Shown here: one piece after another, positions 1 through 9,418 of the stretch
How positions within the stretch are numbered: position 1 is the first letter of the stretch
Layout of the letters: each line of letters begins with the position of its first letter
NCBI GenBank assembly: GCA_031270985.1
Contig: JAISWR010000032.1
Span: forward strand, 1 to 40,534
DNA: 40,534 nt
From: Bacteroidales bacterium
GTDB taxonomy: Bacteria > Bacteroidota > Bacteroidia > Bacteroidales > UBA4181
Reading direction: 5' to 3'
Position numbers and translations under genes: made by a program
Notes under the pieces: generated by a model
Databases searched by the model: none
Seen by the model: only the letters and a program-made list of their open reading frames with translations
What the model was told of the DNA's origin: nothing

Positions 1-225
1 CGTCGGCAAGCCGTTTTCGTAAACACTGACGTCTTCACTCGGAAGCCCGATAGAAATTTGACGGGGACCGTTGGCATTCGAAGCGTTGAGCATTACATTG
101 CGCTCGCTTTCCTTGACGGGTTTATTGGACGTGGAATCCGCTTGTGTTGTTTCCTGTCCTTTTAAAAGACATACATTCGACAGTGCGATTGTACAGAATA
201 AGATAAGTTTTACATGTGAACTCAT
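1..225 (-). CDS. TonB-dependent receptor, N-terminal part only (runs off the left edge)
   Basis: Not in the ORF track. My reverse-strand translation from ATG at 225: MSSHVKLILFCTIALSNVCLLKGQETTQADSTSNKPVKESERNVMLNASNANGPRQISIGLPSEDVSVYENGLPT. Signal peptide plus the plug-domain pattern 'ERNVMLNA..GPR.I.IGLP....VYENGLP' typical of Bacteroidales TonB receptors. Confidence 0.8.
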   Translation of the reverse strand, partial: MSSHVKLILFCTIALSNVCLLKGQETTQADSTSNKPVKESERNVMLNASNANGPRQISIGLPSEDVSVYENGLPT

Positions 226-506
226 GATAATTATAAATATAAAGTTAGACATTGCTCTGCAAAAGTATTGCAAGAATTTGAAAGTTGATTCTCCGGGTAG
301 TTGCAGGGTAAAGTTTCAGGTAGATGAATAAAATGCTTAATATATTGTTATTTAGACGAATAATTTTTATTCGAGATGAAAATAAGTAGATGTGGTGTGA
401 AAGTTTTTTGTATCTTTCCTCTGTAAAAAAACTTTTTTTCATTGCTTGCGCTTGGAAAGCTGATGTTTTTCATCTAATTTTGCGAGTAATAAAACTGTAT
501 TATCAG

Positions 507-2111
507 ATGAAAACAATAACCATTTTGGGGATTTTGCTCGGACTGTTTGGAATTAATCCCTGTTTCGCCGACGAGCGGGAGGATTTATTGCGTGAACTCG
601 ACCGGAAAGTGGAGGAACGTCCTTTGTATATGAAACGGAAAGAAGTTCGCATTGACAGCCTGAAACGTTTGCTGTTCACAAAATTGCCCTTAGAGGAGCA
701 GTATCGTGTCAACAACCGGATTTACGACGAATATTATACGTATCGTTACGATTCTTCCATGATTTATGTCGCCCGCAACAAAACGATTGCAGAAAAGTTG
801 AATGTTCAAAAATATAAAGATGAAGCGAATTTGCATTTATCCGTGCTTTTATCTACTACCGGATTATTTCGGGAAGCCATTGAAAATCTGCACAATGTTC
901 AACGTACGCAAATAGACGGTTCGTTGTTGGATCTTTATTATACGACGTGTGAATGGGCTTATTGCTGTGCAGCGGAAATGACCGTAGGCACCCCTTATTC
1001 TTCCCTTTACAGAGAAAAAGAATATTTGTACGGCGATTCTGTTTTTGCTCTTTTGAAAGAGGGTTCTTTCCGGTATAATTACTTCAAAAGTAAAACATTG
1101 ATGAACAGAGGCAAAATGGAAGAAGCCTTGCAGATACTGTTGGCGACCTATCCGGCCATGCCGGTCAATATTCGCCTGTATGCCATGATTACAAATGATA
1201 TTGCAACCATTTACAGCAAGTTCGGGAATGAACATTCAGCCGAAAAATTTCTTATCCTTGCCGCCATTTCCGATATAGAATGTCCGTTGAAAGAAAATAT
1301 GGCAGGACAAACGCTGGCGCTTTATCTTTTCAATCACTATCCGAAGGATTTAGACCGTGCCTACCGCTATATCCAGTGTTCAATGGAAGACGCCCGATTC
1401 TACAACAACCGGATGCGAATCGTACAAATATCGGAAAAACTGCCGGTGATTGTGCAGGCATACCAAACTCAAAGCGAGAGGGAAAAGGGACGTTTGTTTA
1501 TTGCTCTGTCAGTCGTCAGTCTGTTATCGCTGTTGACGGTTGTGTCGCTGTTTTATACTTACAGACAAATGAAATTGTCGCACAAAAAACGTGACGAAAC
1601 GGACAGGTTGAACAGGCAAATGCAATCACTGAACGCTCAATTACAGGAAACCAATCATACGAAAGAGGAATACATCGGTATGTTTATGGATTTGTGTTCT
1701 TCTTATATCGAAAAGTTAGATAAATACCGAAATATGGTCAGACTGAAAATCTCGGCTAAAGAGGTAGAAGACTTATACCGTACGGTATCTTCCTCACGCG
1801 CCATTGAAGCGGAATGGAATGATTTTTTCAACAATTTCGATACGGCTTTTCTGAAACTTTTCCCAACTTTTGTCAAGGATTTCAACAAACTGTTACAGCC
1901 CGACAAGGGTATTGCTTTGAAAACAAACGAAAAACTGAACATGGACTTACGCATATTCGCATTAATCCGATTAGGTATTTCGGACAGTTCCAAAATCGCT
2001 TCCTTTTTACGCTACTCCCCACAAACTGTTTACAATCACCGCACTAAAATCCGGAATGTGGCTCGCGACCGGAGCAGTTTTGAGAAACAGGTTATGGAGA
2101 TTGGGGAATGA
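507..2111 (+). CDS. DUF6377-type protein: signal peptide, TPR-like region, TM segment, coiled coil and C-terminal HTH-like region
   Basis: In-frame ATG at 507 (MKTITILGILLGLFGINPCFA) gives a clean signal peptide, so the track start at 390 is too early. TM segment LFIALSVVSLLSLLTVVSLFYTY. C-terminus LGISDSSKIASFLRYSPQTVYNHRTKIRNVA is LuxR/HTH-like. Confidence 0.85.
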   Translation: MKTITILGILLGLFGINPCFADEREDLLRELDRKVEERPLYMKRKEVRIDSLKRLLFTKLPLEEQYRVNNRIYDEYYTYRYDSSMIYVARNKTIAEKLNVQKYKDEANLHLSVLLSTTGLFREAIENLHNVQRTQIDGSLLDLYYTTCEWAYCCAAEMTVGTPYSSLYREKEYLYGDSVFALLKEGSFRYNYFKSKTLMNRGKMEEALQILLATYPAMPVNIRLYAMITNDIATIYSKFGNEHSAEKFLILAAISDIECPLKENMAGQTLALYLFNHYPKDLDRAYRYIQCSMEDARFYNNRMRIVQISEKLPVIVQAYQTQSEREKGRLFIALSVVSLLSLLTVVSLFYTYRQMKLSHKKRDETDRLNRQMQSLNAQLQETNHTKEEYIGMFMDLCSSYIEKLDKYRNMVRLKISAKEVEDLYRTVSSSRAIEAEWNDFFNNFDTAFLKLFPTFVKDFNKLLQPDKGIALKTNEKLNMDLRIFALIRLGISDSSKIASFLRYSPQTVYNHRTKIRNVARDRSSFEKQVMEIGE

Positions 2112-2290
2112 TAGCAGTAGGCGGAAAACCGGTAAATTTGAACTTCTTCAATACTTTTATTCGGTTTGATTGATTTTCGGGCAATATTCCGCCTACTCGC
2201 TCAATGGTTTTTCTAACTTCCTGTCCTACCTGATTGTGCGTTTTGGAAGCATTGCCGGCGCCCTGTATTTGCTCATTTCTTTTCTTCGGC
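2092..2290 (-). pseudogene. Remnant of a DinD (DNA-damage-inducible protein D)/BRO-like gene
   Basis: Reverse frame NEQIQGAGNASKTHNQVGQEVRKTIERVGGILPEN resembles the DinD 'THxxVGxEVRxTIxxxGGTMPEDLPTP' segment. Similarity stops after PEN and no full-length ORF is present. Confidence 0.5.
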
Positions 2291-2554
2291 AAGCAATATT
2301 CTGAAAAGAGCGGTTCAAAATGGCAAAAAGTGCGTAACACGTTTATTCTTTTCCTTATCAGTGGCTTTTGTACGGCGCAAACCGGACATTTATCGCGTGG
2401 GCGCTTATCATGCTTTGTTGTTTTCGTTGATTTTGATTATTGCCGAATGATTCGGCAGAAAAAATCAATATGCTATCGAAAAGATTCCCACATGAAAGGC
2501 GGTTGCATTTCTTACAAAGATTTGTATATTGGAGGATATCAGAGATTTGACAGG

Positions 2555-3949
2555 TTACAGCGTTCTCGGATCGGTTACTTTTCCGGTTATGGCGGCGGCA
2601 GCGGCAACCAGCGTACCTGCCAGCAGCGTTCGCGAGCCGGGGCCTTGTCGTCCTTCGAAATTGCGATTGGAAGTGGATACGGCATATTTGCCCGCAGGCA
2701 CTTTGTCGTCGTTCATTGCCAGACAAGCTGAGCATCCGGGCTGACGCAGTTCAAAACCGGCGGCTTCGAGTGTTTTGTCTAATCCTTCGGCGCGGATTTG
2801 GCGTTCCACGCTTCCCGAACCGGGCACCAGCCAGGCAACGACATCCGGATGTTTCTTCCTCCCTTTCACGAAGCCGGTGAAAGCGCGGAAATCCTCGATG
2901 CGTCCGTTGGTGCAACTGCCCAGAAACACGTACTGCACGGGGTGTCCGACGAGCGGTTGCCCGGGTTGGAAGCCCATGTACCGCAACGCCTTGTCGAAGG
3001 TGATTTTGTCCGTGCCACTCAATCCTTCTCCGGTGGGGATGTTGTCGGTGATTTTCATGCCCATGCCCGGATTGGTGCCGTAAGTAATCATCGGTTCGAT
3101 GTCGGCGGCGTTGAAGACGCAGGTTTTGTCAAATGTTGCACCTTCGTCGCTTTTCAACATCGTCCACCGCGCGACGGCGTTGTCCCATTCAGTGCCCTTA
3201 GGTGCGTATTCGCGTCCCTTGAAGTAGGCGAACGTTTTTTCGTCGGGAGCAATCAGCCCACCGCGCGCGCCCATCTCGATGCTCATGTTGCACACGGTCA
3301 TCCGCCCTTCCATGTCGAAGCTACGGATGGCGGAGCCTGCATATTCGATGAAATAGCCGGTACAGCCGCCGGCAGTCAGTTGCGCAACGAGGTAAAGCAC
3401 CACATCCTTTGCGGTGACGCATTTGCCCAATTGCCCGTTGATTTCAATGAGCATTTTTTGGGGTTTCGGCTGCATGATGCACTGTGAGGCAAGCGTCATC
3501 TCCACTTCGCTGGTGCCGATGCCGAAAGCGATGCTGCCGTAGGCTCCGTGCGTGGAAGTGTGGCTGTCGCCGCATACGACGGTCATGCCGGGCAGAGTGA
3601 TGCCCAACTCGGGACCTACCACATGTACTACACCCTGTTTGGGATTGCCCAATCCGAAACAGGTCACGCCGTGGCGGGCGGCGTTCCGCATCAGCGTGTC
3701 CACCTGCACGCGCGACTGTTCCTCTTTGATGGGCAGATGCTGGTTGAGCGTAGGCACGTTGTGGTCGCACACGGCAAAGGTCTGCCTCGGACGGGATAGC
3801 TTGATGCCGCGCCGTTCAATCCCCGCAAATGCCTGCGGACTGGTGACCTCGTGCACCAAATGGCGGTCAATGTATAACACGTCCGGCCCCCCTTCGATAC
3901 GCTTCACTACGTGGCTGTCCCAAATCTTGTCGAATACGGTTTGCTTCAT
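2555..3949 (-). CDS. leuC: 3-isopropylmalate dehydratase large subunit
   Basis: [15 protein letters not shown]...[68 protein letters not shown]: aconitase-superfamily LeuC motifs including Fe-S cysteines. Start placed at the internal Met rather than track 3973. Confidence 0.96.
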   Translation of the reverse strand: MKQTVFDKIWDSHVVKRIEGGPDVLYIDRHLVHEVTSPQAFAGIERRGIKLSRPRQTFAVCDHNVPTLNQHLPIKEEQSRVQVDTLMRNAARHGVTCFGLGNPKQGVVHVVGPELGITLPGMTVVCGDSHTSTHGAYGSIAFGIGTSEVEMTLASQCIMQPKPQKMLIEINGQLGKCVTAKDVVLYLVAQLTAGGCTGYFIEYAGSAIRSFDMEGRMTVCNMSIEMGARGGLIAPDEKTFAYFKGREYAPKGTEWDNAVARWTMLKSDEGATFDKTCVFNAADIEPMITYGTNPGMGMKITDNIPTGEGLSGTDKITFDKALRYMGFQPGQPLVGHPVQYVFLGSCTNGRIEDFRAFTGFVKGRKKHPDVVAWLVPGSGSVERQIRAEGLDKTLEAAGFELRQPGCSACLAMNDDKVPAGKYAVSTSNRNFEGRQGPGSRTLLAGTLVAAAAAITGKVTDPRTL

Positions 3950-4065
3950 TTTATGATGAATTTGAGAACGCAAAATTAGTCAAAATATTTCACCCAGACA
4001 ATCTGCAAATGCAGCCCTGAAATATATGGAACGTAATTATTTTCTATAAATGTTACATTCTTTAC

Positions 4066-4312
4066 ATCCCGTCCCGTAGGGCAGGGTATGCAAATCGATT
4101 AAAATTTCTCTTACAAAAATCATCTCTTTTCTCATCTAATATTCTATTAATGATGCCGTTATAAACACAGCATGCGAAGAAATTTATTTTTGAGTCTATT
4201 CTTCCATCTATTTATTTCATACATTACTTATATCAAGCAAGTTATATGTCTTTTTCATGCAAAAATTAGCAGAAAAAATTGAGACGGTTTGCACACCCTA
4301 TCCTCAGGGATG
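4066..4312. repeat. Possible MITE-like element with imperfect terminal inverted repeats
   Basis: Reverse complement of the left end reads TTGCATACCCTGCCCTACGGGA (near 4073-4094). The right end reads TTGCACACCCTATCCTCAGGGA (near 4289-4310). AT-rich interior with no ORF. Confidence 0.4.
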
Positions 4313-4342
4313 ACAGGTTAAAAATTTTTCATCATTTAAGCA

Positions 4343-6154
4343 CTACCCTCCAAGCGGTTTGTATTTTTTCCCGCCGCCTTCAAAACCGGCGTTTTTGTAA
4401 AATTCCACAAAGGTAAGACGCATGGGGTGGACTAATGCGCCAAGTCCGCTCATGAAGATATTGAGTGAATGTCCGATCAGCAGGATGAGTAACATCACTA
4501 TCCAGCTTACAACGGGTATATCTCCGCTTATGCTCACCGCGAGGCGGTTGAATACCAGACCCATCACGCTGCCGCTGATCCCCAGCGCGAACAGACGGAT
4601 ATACGACAGCAGGTCGCCCAGCAGTCCGGTTGCCATGTTATAACTGTTCCACAATCCTGTTCCGACATTGACAAGGGGATTGCGTCCGGGAGTGTTCAGC
4701 AGGAAGATACATATTGTTGCCGCTCCGACGGCGATGTAGCAGAGGTAACGCGCCATGTCCGGCGAGGGCATCCATTGCTTGTGCATCAGCACAAGTCCAC
4801 CCGCGCTGAGTATCATCAGCAGCCATCCCCATGTTTCGAGCGAATATTTCCATCCGTAGCGGCGCACCCGCCCGACGGCTTTCACCACCATTGCGAATAC
4901 AATCTGTACGCCGCCGATGATCAGCGAGAGGTTGAACAGGCGGTCGGAGTCGAGCATGATTTTTTTGAATGAGGCAAGCCACTGCCATTGCATGTCCGGC
5001 AAAGGGATGCCAAAAAATGTACCGCTCACCACGCCCAACACCATTGTTGCCGCGCCCAGACAGGCGGTCAGCATCAACAAGGGGCGCATGGAGGGCTTCA
5101 TTTTGCGGCGAAGCGCAAGTGCGGCGATCAGCAACAGCAGCCCGTAGCCTGCATCGCCGAGGCACAAGCCGAAAAACAGCAGGAAGAACGGCGCAAAGAA
5201 CGGCGTGAGGTCTAATTCACGGTAATTGGGCAAATCGTACAACTCGCCTATCGGCTCAAACAGGCGTGCGAAACGGTTATTGCGGAGCAGTACCGGTACG
5301 GAGTTGTCGTCTTTTTCCGGCATTTTGCCTTCAAACCATGCTTGCTGTCTTTCGAGGGTGAGCAGCAACTCCGGTTCTTTCGTCAGAGGCACCCATCCTT
5401 CCAGCAAAATCAGTTTGTCGCCTGCCTTCGTTTCGGCGTGCAACCGCACTTTCGACAGGTCTATGCTTGCGTTCGCCTGCCGCAAGGCTTCTTGCAGGCT
5501 GGCGACATGCGCCGTTGCCAACCGGTTCAATTGCCGCTCAACGTGCTGCGCCTCCGCTTGCGTTTCCTGCAAAGCGCGCCGTAACTGACTTAGCGACTGT
5601 GCGGGCAGATGCGCTCGCTCGGCGGCAGGTTCATTCTGCATATCCGCCGGACAGACGGCAACGAACCAAAGCATGCTTCCCTGAGCGGCAATCTCTATCG
5701 CGTTGAAATCGTCCCGCCATCCGGCTTTGAAGTCGCGGGCACGGCACGAGTAAAATCGCAGTTCGTGTCCCGTCGCTTTGATTTTGTCGGCCAATGTGCC
5801 GTCAAAATCACCCCACACCGCTATCCGTTCGATTTCTTTCCGGAGTTTTTGTTGCGTCGCCACAAGGCTGTCCTGTGCGGTTTTCAGCTGTTCGTACTGT
5901 GCTGCGACTTCTTCGGCGGATATCCGTTCTTCACTTTCGGAGGTAACGCCGGCTGCCCGTTTTTGCAATGCGTGGAGGGTGTTTTTCAGCACGCCGACGG
6001 CGTGCAGTTGCCTGCGCAAATCCACCGCGTCTTCGGGGATGCCTTTCTGTTTCTCCACAATGTGCACCACTCCCGCGTCGCGGATGCTTTCCACAAATTC
6101 ATCATACGCCTTGTGATAAATCAGGAAACTGTATTTTTTCATTTTTTCCACCAT
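4343..6154 (-). CDS. ntpI: V-type ATP synthase subunit I (membrane a/I subunit)
   Basis: MKKYSFLIYHKAYDEFVESIRDAGVVHI N-terminus; multi-TM C-terminal half with GLCLGDAGYGLLLLI and LLSYIRLFALGISGSVMG (conserved Arg) and GLGALVHPMRLTFVEFYKNAGFEGGG. Confidence 0.92.
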   Translation of the reverse strand: MVEKMKKYSFLIYHKAYDEFVESIRDAGVVHIVEKQKGIPEDAVDLRRQLHAVGVLKNTLHALQKRAAGVTSESEERISAEEVAAQYEQLKTAQDSLVATQQKLRKEIERIAVWGDFDGTLADKIKATGHELRFYSCRARDFKAGWRDDFNAIEIAAQGSMLWFVAVCPADMQNEPAAERAHLPAQSLSQLRRALQETQAEAQHVERQLNRLATAHVASLQEALRQANASIDLSKVRLHAETKAGDKLILLEGWVPLTKEPELLLTLERQQAWFEGKMPEKDDNSVPVLLRNNRFARLFEPIGELYDLPNYRELDLTPFFAPFFLLFFGLCLGDAGYGLLLLIAALALRRKMKPSMRPLLMLTACLGAATMVLGVVSGTFFGIPLPDMQWQWLASFKKIMLDSDRLFNLSLIIGGVQIVFAMVVKAVGRVRRYGWKYSLETWGWLLMILSAGGLVLMHKQWMPSPDMARYLCYIAVGAATICIFLLNTPGRNPLVNVGTGLWNSYNMATGLLGDLLSYIRLFALGISGSVMGLVFNRLAVSISGDIPVVSWIVMLLILLIGHSLNIFMSGLGALVHPMRLTFVEFYKNAGFEGGGKKYKPLGG

Positions 6155-6181
6155 AATGTTCCGTACATTTTATTCGTGAAA

Positions 6182-7492
6182 TTACACTTTGTACAATCGG
6201 TACGTCCGGTATCCGTACACGGCTATCACCACGAAACAAACGAGCGGCAGTACGAACGACAGGTTTACCGCCGGGAAACCCGCGACTTCTTTCATGTCGA
6301 TGATGCGCGCCTGCAACGGCGGAAGCACGGAGCCGCCCAGAATGGACATGATCAACCCTGCCGCGCCGAATTTGGCGTCGTCGCCCAGCCCTTGCAGCGC
6401 GATGCCGTAAATGGTGGGGAACATCAGCGACATACACATCGACACGCCCACCAGACAGTACATTCCCGAAATATCCCGCAACAAGATGACGCCGGTGACG
6501 AAACATCCCGCCGCAACAGCCAAAATCATCAACAAACGTCCCGCATTCAGGTATTTCAGCATGAAAGTACAGATGAAACGCCCGGCACAGAAAAAACACA
6601 TGGCAACGATGTTGTACTGCTGCGACAGCACCTCAGCAGGCTGTTCTCCCATACCCTGCGCCATGAACAACCGCGTGCCGTACTGTATGATGAATGTCCA
6701 GCACATGATCTGCGCGCCCACGTAAAAAAACTGCGCAACAACGCCTTCGCGATAACGCGGCAGCGAAAAGATGCGTTTCAGCGTGGGCAGGAAGTTCACC
6801 TTGTGCTCCCGGTCGGCGTTTTTCGGCATCCGCGCGAAATAAATCAGCAGGAACATGCCCAGAATCACCAACCCGATAACAAGGTACGGCTTGATGAGTA
6901 CCGATAAGTCGGAGGTTTTCAGGGCTTCAAATTCGGCGTCGGGCAGGATATCCCTTTGCGCTTCGTTCATCGGATTGAGACGCCTCTGTATAAAGTGCAT
7001 CGCCACAAACATGCCTGTGAGCGAACCAATGGGATTGAACGCCTGCGCAAAATTCAGCCTTCGCGTAGCGGTGTCTTCGCTGCCCATTGAGAGGATATAC
7101 GGATTGGCGCTTGTTTCGAGAAAAGACAACCCGCAGGTGAGAATGAAATAGGCAATCAGAAAGGGGTAATAATTGCCCGTCATCTTAGCGGGAAAGAACA
7201 TGAACGCACCGAATGCATACAACCCCAGCCCCATCAGGATACCGGCTTTGTAAGAATATTTCTTGATGAAAACGGCGGCAGGGAAAGCCATAACGAAATA
7301 ACCGCCGTAGAATGCCAATTGCACCAGTGCGCCGTCGGTGACGCTCATACGGAAAATTTTTGAAAAAGCTTTCACCATCGGGTTGGTGATGTCGTTGGCA
7401 AATCCCCATAAAGCGAAACAAGCCGTAATGAGGATAAAAGGGATGAGGTACGACACACCTTCGACGCTTTTCAAAAAGGGTGATTTTTTCAT
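6182..7492 (-). CDS. fucP: L-fucose:H+ symporter (MFS, FucP family)
   Basis: ITACFALWGFANDITNPMVKAFSKIF, GLSFLETSANPYILSMG, LNFAQAFNPIGSLTGMFVA: FucP signatures. ATG at 7492 chosen over track start 7606, which lies inside fucI. Confidence 0.93.
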   Translation of the reverse strand: MKKSPFLKSVEGVSYLIPFILITACFALWGFANDITNPMVKAFSKIFRMSVTDGALVQLAFYGGYFVMAFPAAVFIKKYSYKAGILMGLGLYAFGAFMFFPAKMTGNYYPFLIAYFILTCGLSFLETSANPYILSMGSEDTATRRLNFAQAFNPIGSLTGMFVAMHFIQRRLNPMNEAQRDILPDAEFEALKTSDLSVLIKPYLVIGLVILGMFLLIYFARMPKNADREHKVNFLPTLKRIFSLPRYREGVVAQFFYVGAQIMCWTFIIQYGTRLFMAQGMGEQPAEVLSQQYNIVAMCFFCAGRFICTFMLKYLNAGRLLMILAVAAGCFVTGVILLRDISGMYCLVGVSMCMSLMFPTIYGIALQGLGDDAKFGAAGLIMSILGGSVLPPLQARIIDMKEVAGFPAVNLSFVLPLVCFVVIAVYGYRTYRLYKV

Positions 7493-7508
7493 AGGTTTCG
7501 TGATCACA

Positions 7509-9290
7509 TTATCCGTACAAAGGCCCGTATGCTTGGCATGCGCGGTAGTCTGCGCTTTCAGCGTCCATGCCGAACGCGTTCCATGCGCTGGGGCGGAAGA
7601 TGTCATCTTCGTTCACATTGTGCATACATACCGGTATGCGCAGCATGGAAGCCAGCGTGAGGAGGTCGGCGCCGATGTGCCCGTAACTGATGGCGCCGTG
7701 GTTGGCGCCCCACTTGTTCATCACCGAATATACGTCTTTGAAAGCGCCTTTACCCGTGAGTCGAGGTGCAAACCATGTTGTCGGCCATCCCGGATCGGTG
7801 CGGGCGTCAATGATGTGGTACACGTCATCGGGCACGTCCACCGTCCAGCCTTCGGCAAGTTGCAACACCGCACCCAAGCCTTTGACAAGGTTCAGCCGTA
7901 TCATGGTGACAGGCATGCCGCCTTTACTGAGAAACTTGGACGAATAGCCGCCTCCCCGAAAATATTCCCGATTGGCGGGCATCCATGTTGTGGCATCTAC
8001 GCATTTTTTTGCTTCCGCTTCGGTGATTTCCCAGTAAGGTTTCATTGCCGGTTTTCCGTCTCTGTTTTGTTGTCCGCTGCCGTCCAACGATGCGGCGCCG
8101 GAGTTGATGAGGTGAATGATGCCGCCGGCTGCCTGCCCCGTAAGCGTTTTTCCCGTAACACGCTTTACGGCTTCGGGACTCCAATAAGTGCGTACATCGG
8201 CAAAGATGGATGCGCAGCCTGTGAGCAAATGCCCGAACAGCATAGCGACGCCGTTGAGGCAATCGTTTTCGGTGGCTACGATGAAGGCTTCACGGATGCC
8301 GTTCCAGTCAAAAGACGAATTGAGCAACGCTTCCGCAAAATCGCCGTTGGGCATGTGGTCTGTCCACTGACGCTGTCCCTGAAAACCTGCGGCAATGGCA
8401 TTGTGCCCCAGCGCTTCCTCTTTAAAACCTAACTCTTTCAGCCGAGCATTGCCCGTCATCATGTCGCGGATGATGATGGTCATTTTCACGACGTATTCCC
8501 ACAGTGCGTCTTTTTCGGCGCGTGTTTGCTTGTTTTCGGGCTTGTTCATGTCTTCACCTTCGCGGCAATGTTCCTTTGTCCATGCCAATGCCCCTGCAAA
8601 TTCATCTTTGTCGTAAATGCCTTCGTTCACGCGACGGATGATTTCCGACATATCGGCGTATTCGTTACGCATTCCCAGATATTCCCGAAAAAAATCGGGA
8701 TTTACCATTGACCCGGCAATGCCCATAGACACCGAACCGATGGACAGGTAAGATTTTCCGCGCATGGTAGCCACCGCCAGCGCCGCTTTTGCGAAACGCA
8801 GTAACTTTTCTTTCACGTCGGCGGGAATATGATTGTCGCCAGCATCCTGCACATCCCGTCCATATATACCGAAAGCGGGAAGCCCTTTCTGTGTGTGTCC
8901 CGCCAATGCCGCCGCCAGATATACCGCACCCGGACGCTCCGTACCGTTGAATCCCCATATTGCTTTGACGGTGTGCGGATTCATGTCGATGGTTTCGCCG
9001 CCATAGCACCAGCAGGGAGTTACCGTAACGGTGATCTGGACGCCTTCACGCTCAAACTTTTCGGCGCACGCAGCCGCTTCCGCCACACGCCCGATGGTGC
9101 CGTCGGCAATGATACATTCTACGGAATCGCCGTCGGAATGACGCAATTCCGCACTCAACAGACATGCCACGCTTTTTGCCAGATCCATGGTCTGTTCTTC
9201 CAGCGACTCGCGCACCCCGCGTTGCCGCGCATCTATCACAGGACGTATGCCAATTTTAGGAATAATCCCTTTTAATCTTTTTGTATTCAT
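7509..9290 (-). CDS. fucI: L-fucose isomerase
   Basis: [77 protein letters not shown]: FucI hallmarks; 593 aa. Confidence 0.97.
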   Translation of the reverse strand: MNTKRLKGIIPKIGIRPVIDARQRGVRESLEEQTMDLAKSVACLLSAELRHSDGDSVECIIADGTIGRVAEAAACAEKFEREGVQITVTVTPCWCYGGETIDMNPHTVKAIWGFNGTERPGAVYLAAALAGHTQKGLPAFGIYGRDVQDAGDNHIPADVKEKLLRFAKAALAVATMRGKSYLSIGSVSMGIAGSMVNPDFFREYLGMRNEYADMSEIIRRVNEGIYDKDEFAGALAWTKEHCREGEDMNKPENKQTRAEKDALWEYVVKMTIIIRDMMTGNARLKELGFKEEALGHNAIAAGFQGQRQWTDHMPNGDFAEALLNSSFDWNGIREAFIVATENDCLNGVAMLFGHLLTGCASIFADVRTYWSPEAVKRVTGKTLTGQAAGGIIHLINSGAASLDGSGQQNRDGKPAMKPYWEITEAEAKKCVDATTWMPANREYFRGGGYSSKFLSKGGMPVTMIRLNLVKGLGAVLQLAEGWTVDVPDDVYHIIDARTDPGWPTTWFAPRLTGKGAFKDVYSVMNKWGANHGAISYGHIGADLLTLASMLRIPVCMHNVNEDDIFRPSAWNAFGMDAESADYRACQAYGPLYG

Positions 9291-9418
9291 AATCTTTTAT
9301 TTACGCATAAGTATAACGGTACAAAAATAAAAAAAATCTTATTCCGAAATACAGTAAATACCAAAATTATCTCAAATATTTTTTATATTTGCAAAAAATA
9401 TCAATTCGACGGATAGAT

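Noticed and set aside
245-442. Short reverse ORF upstream of the DUF6377 gene
   Set aside because: Ile/Leu/Lys-rich AT-rich intergenic translation with no family signal.
2798-3487. 229-aa plus-strand ORF antisense to leuC
   Set aside because: Shadow ORF of leuC.
5609-6907. 432-aa plus-strand ORF antisense to ntpI/fucP
   Set aside because: His/Arg/Gln-rich low-complexity translation and no domain; mirrors codon bias of the confidently identified reverse-strand genes.
7338-8432. 364-aa plus-strand ORF antisense to fucP/fucI
   Set aside because: Same artefact; fucI on the opposite strand is unambiguous.
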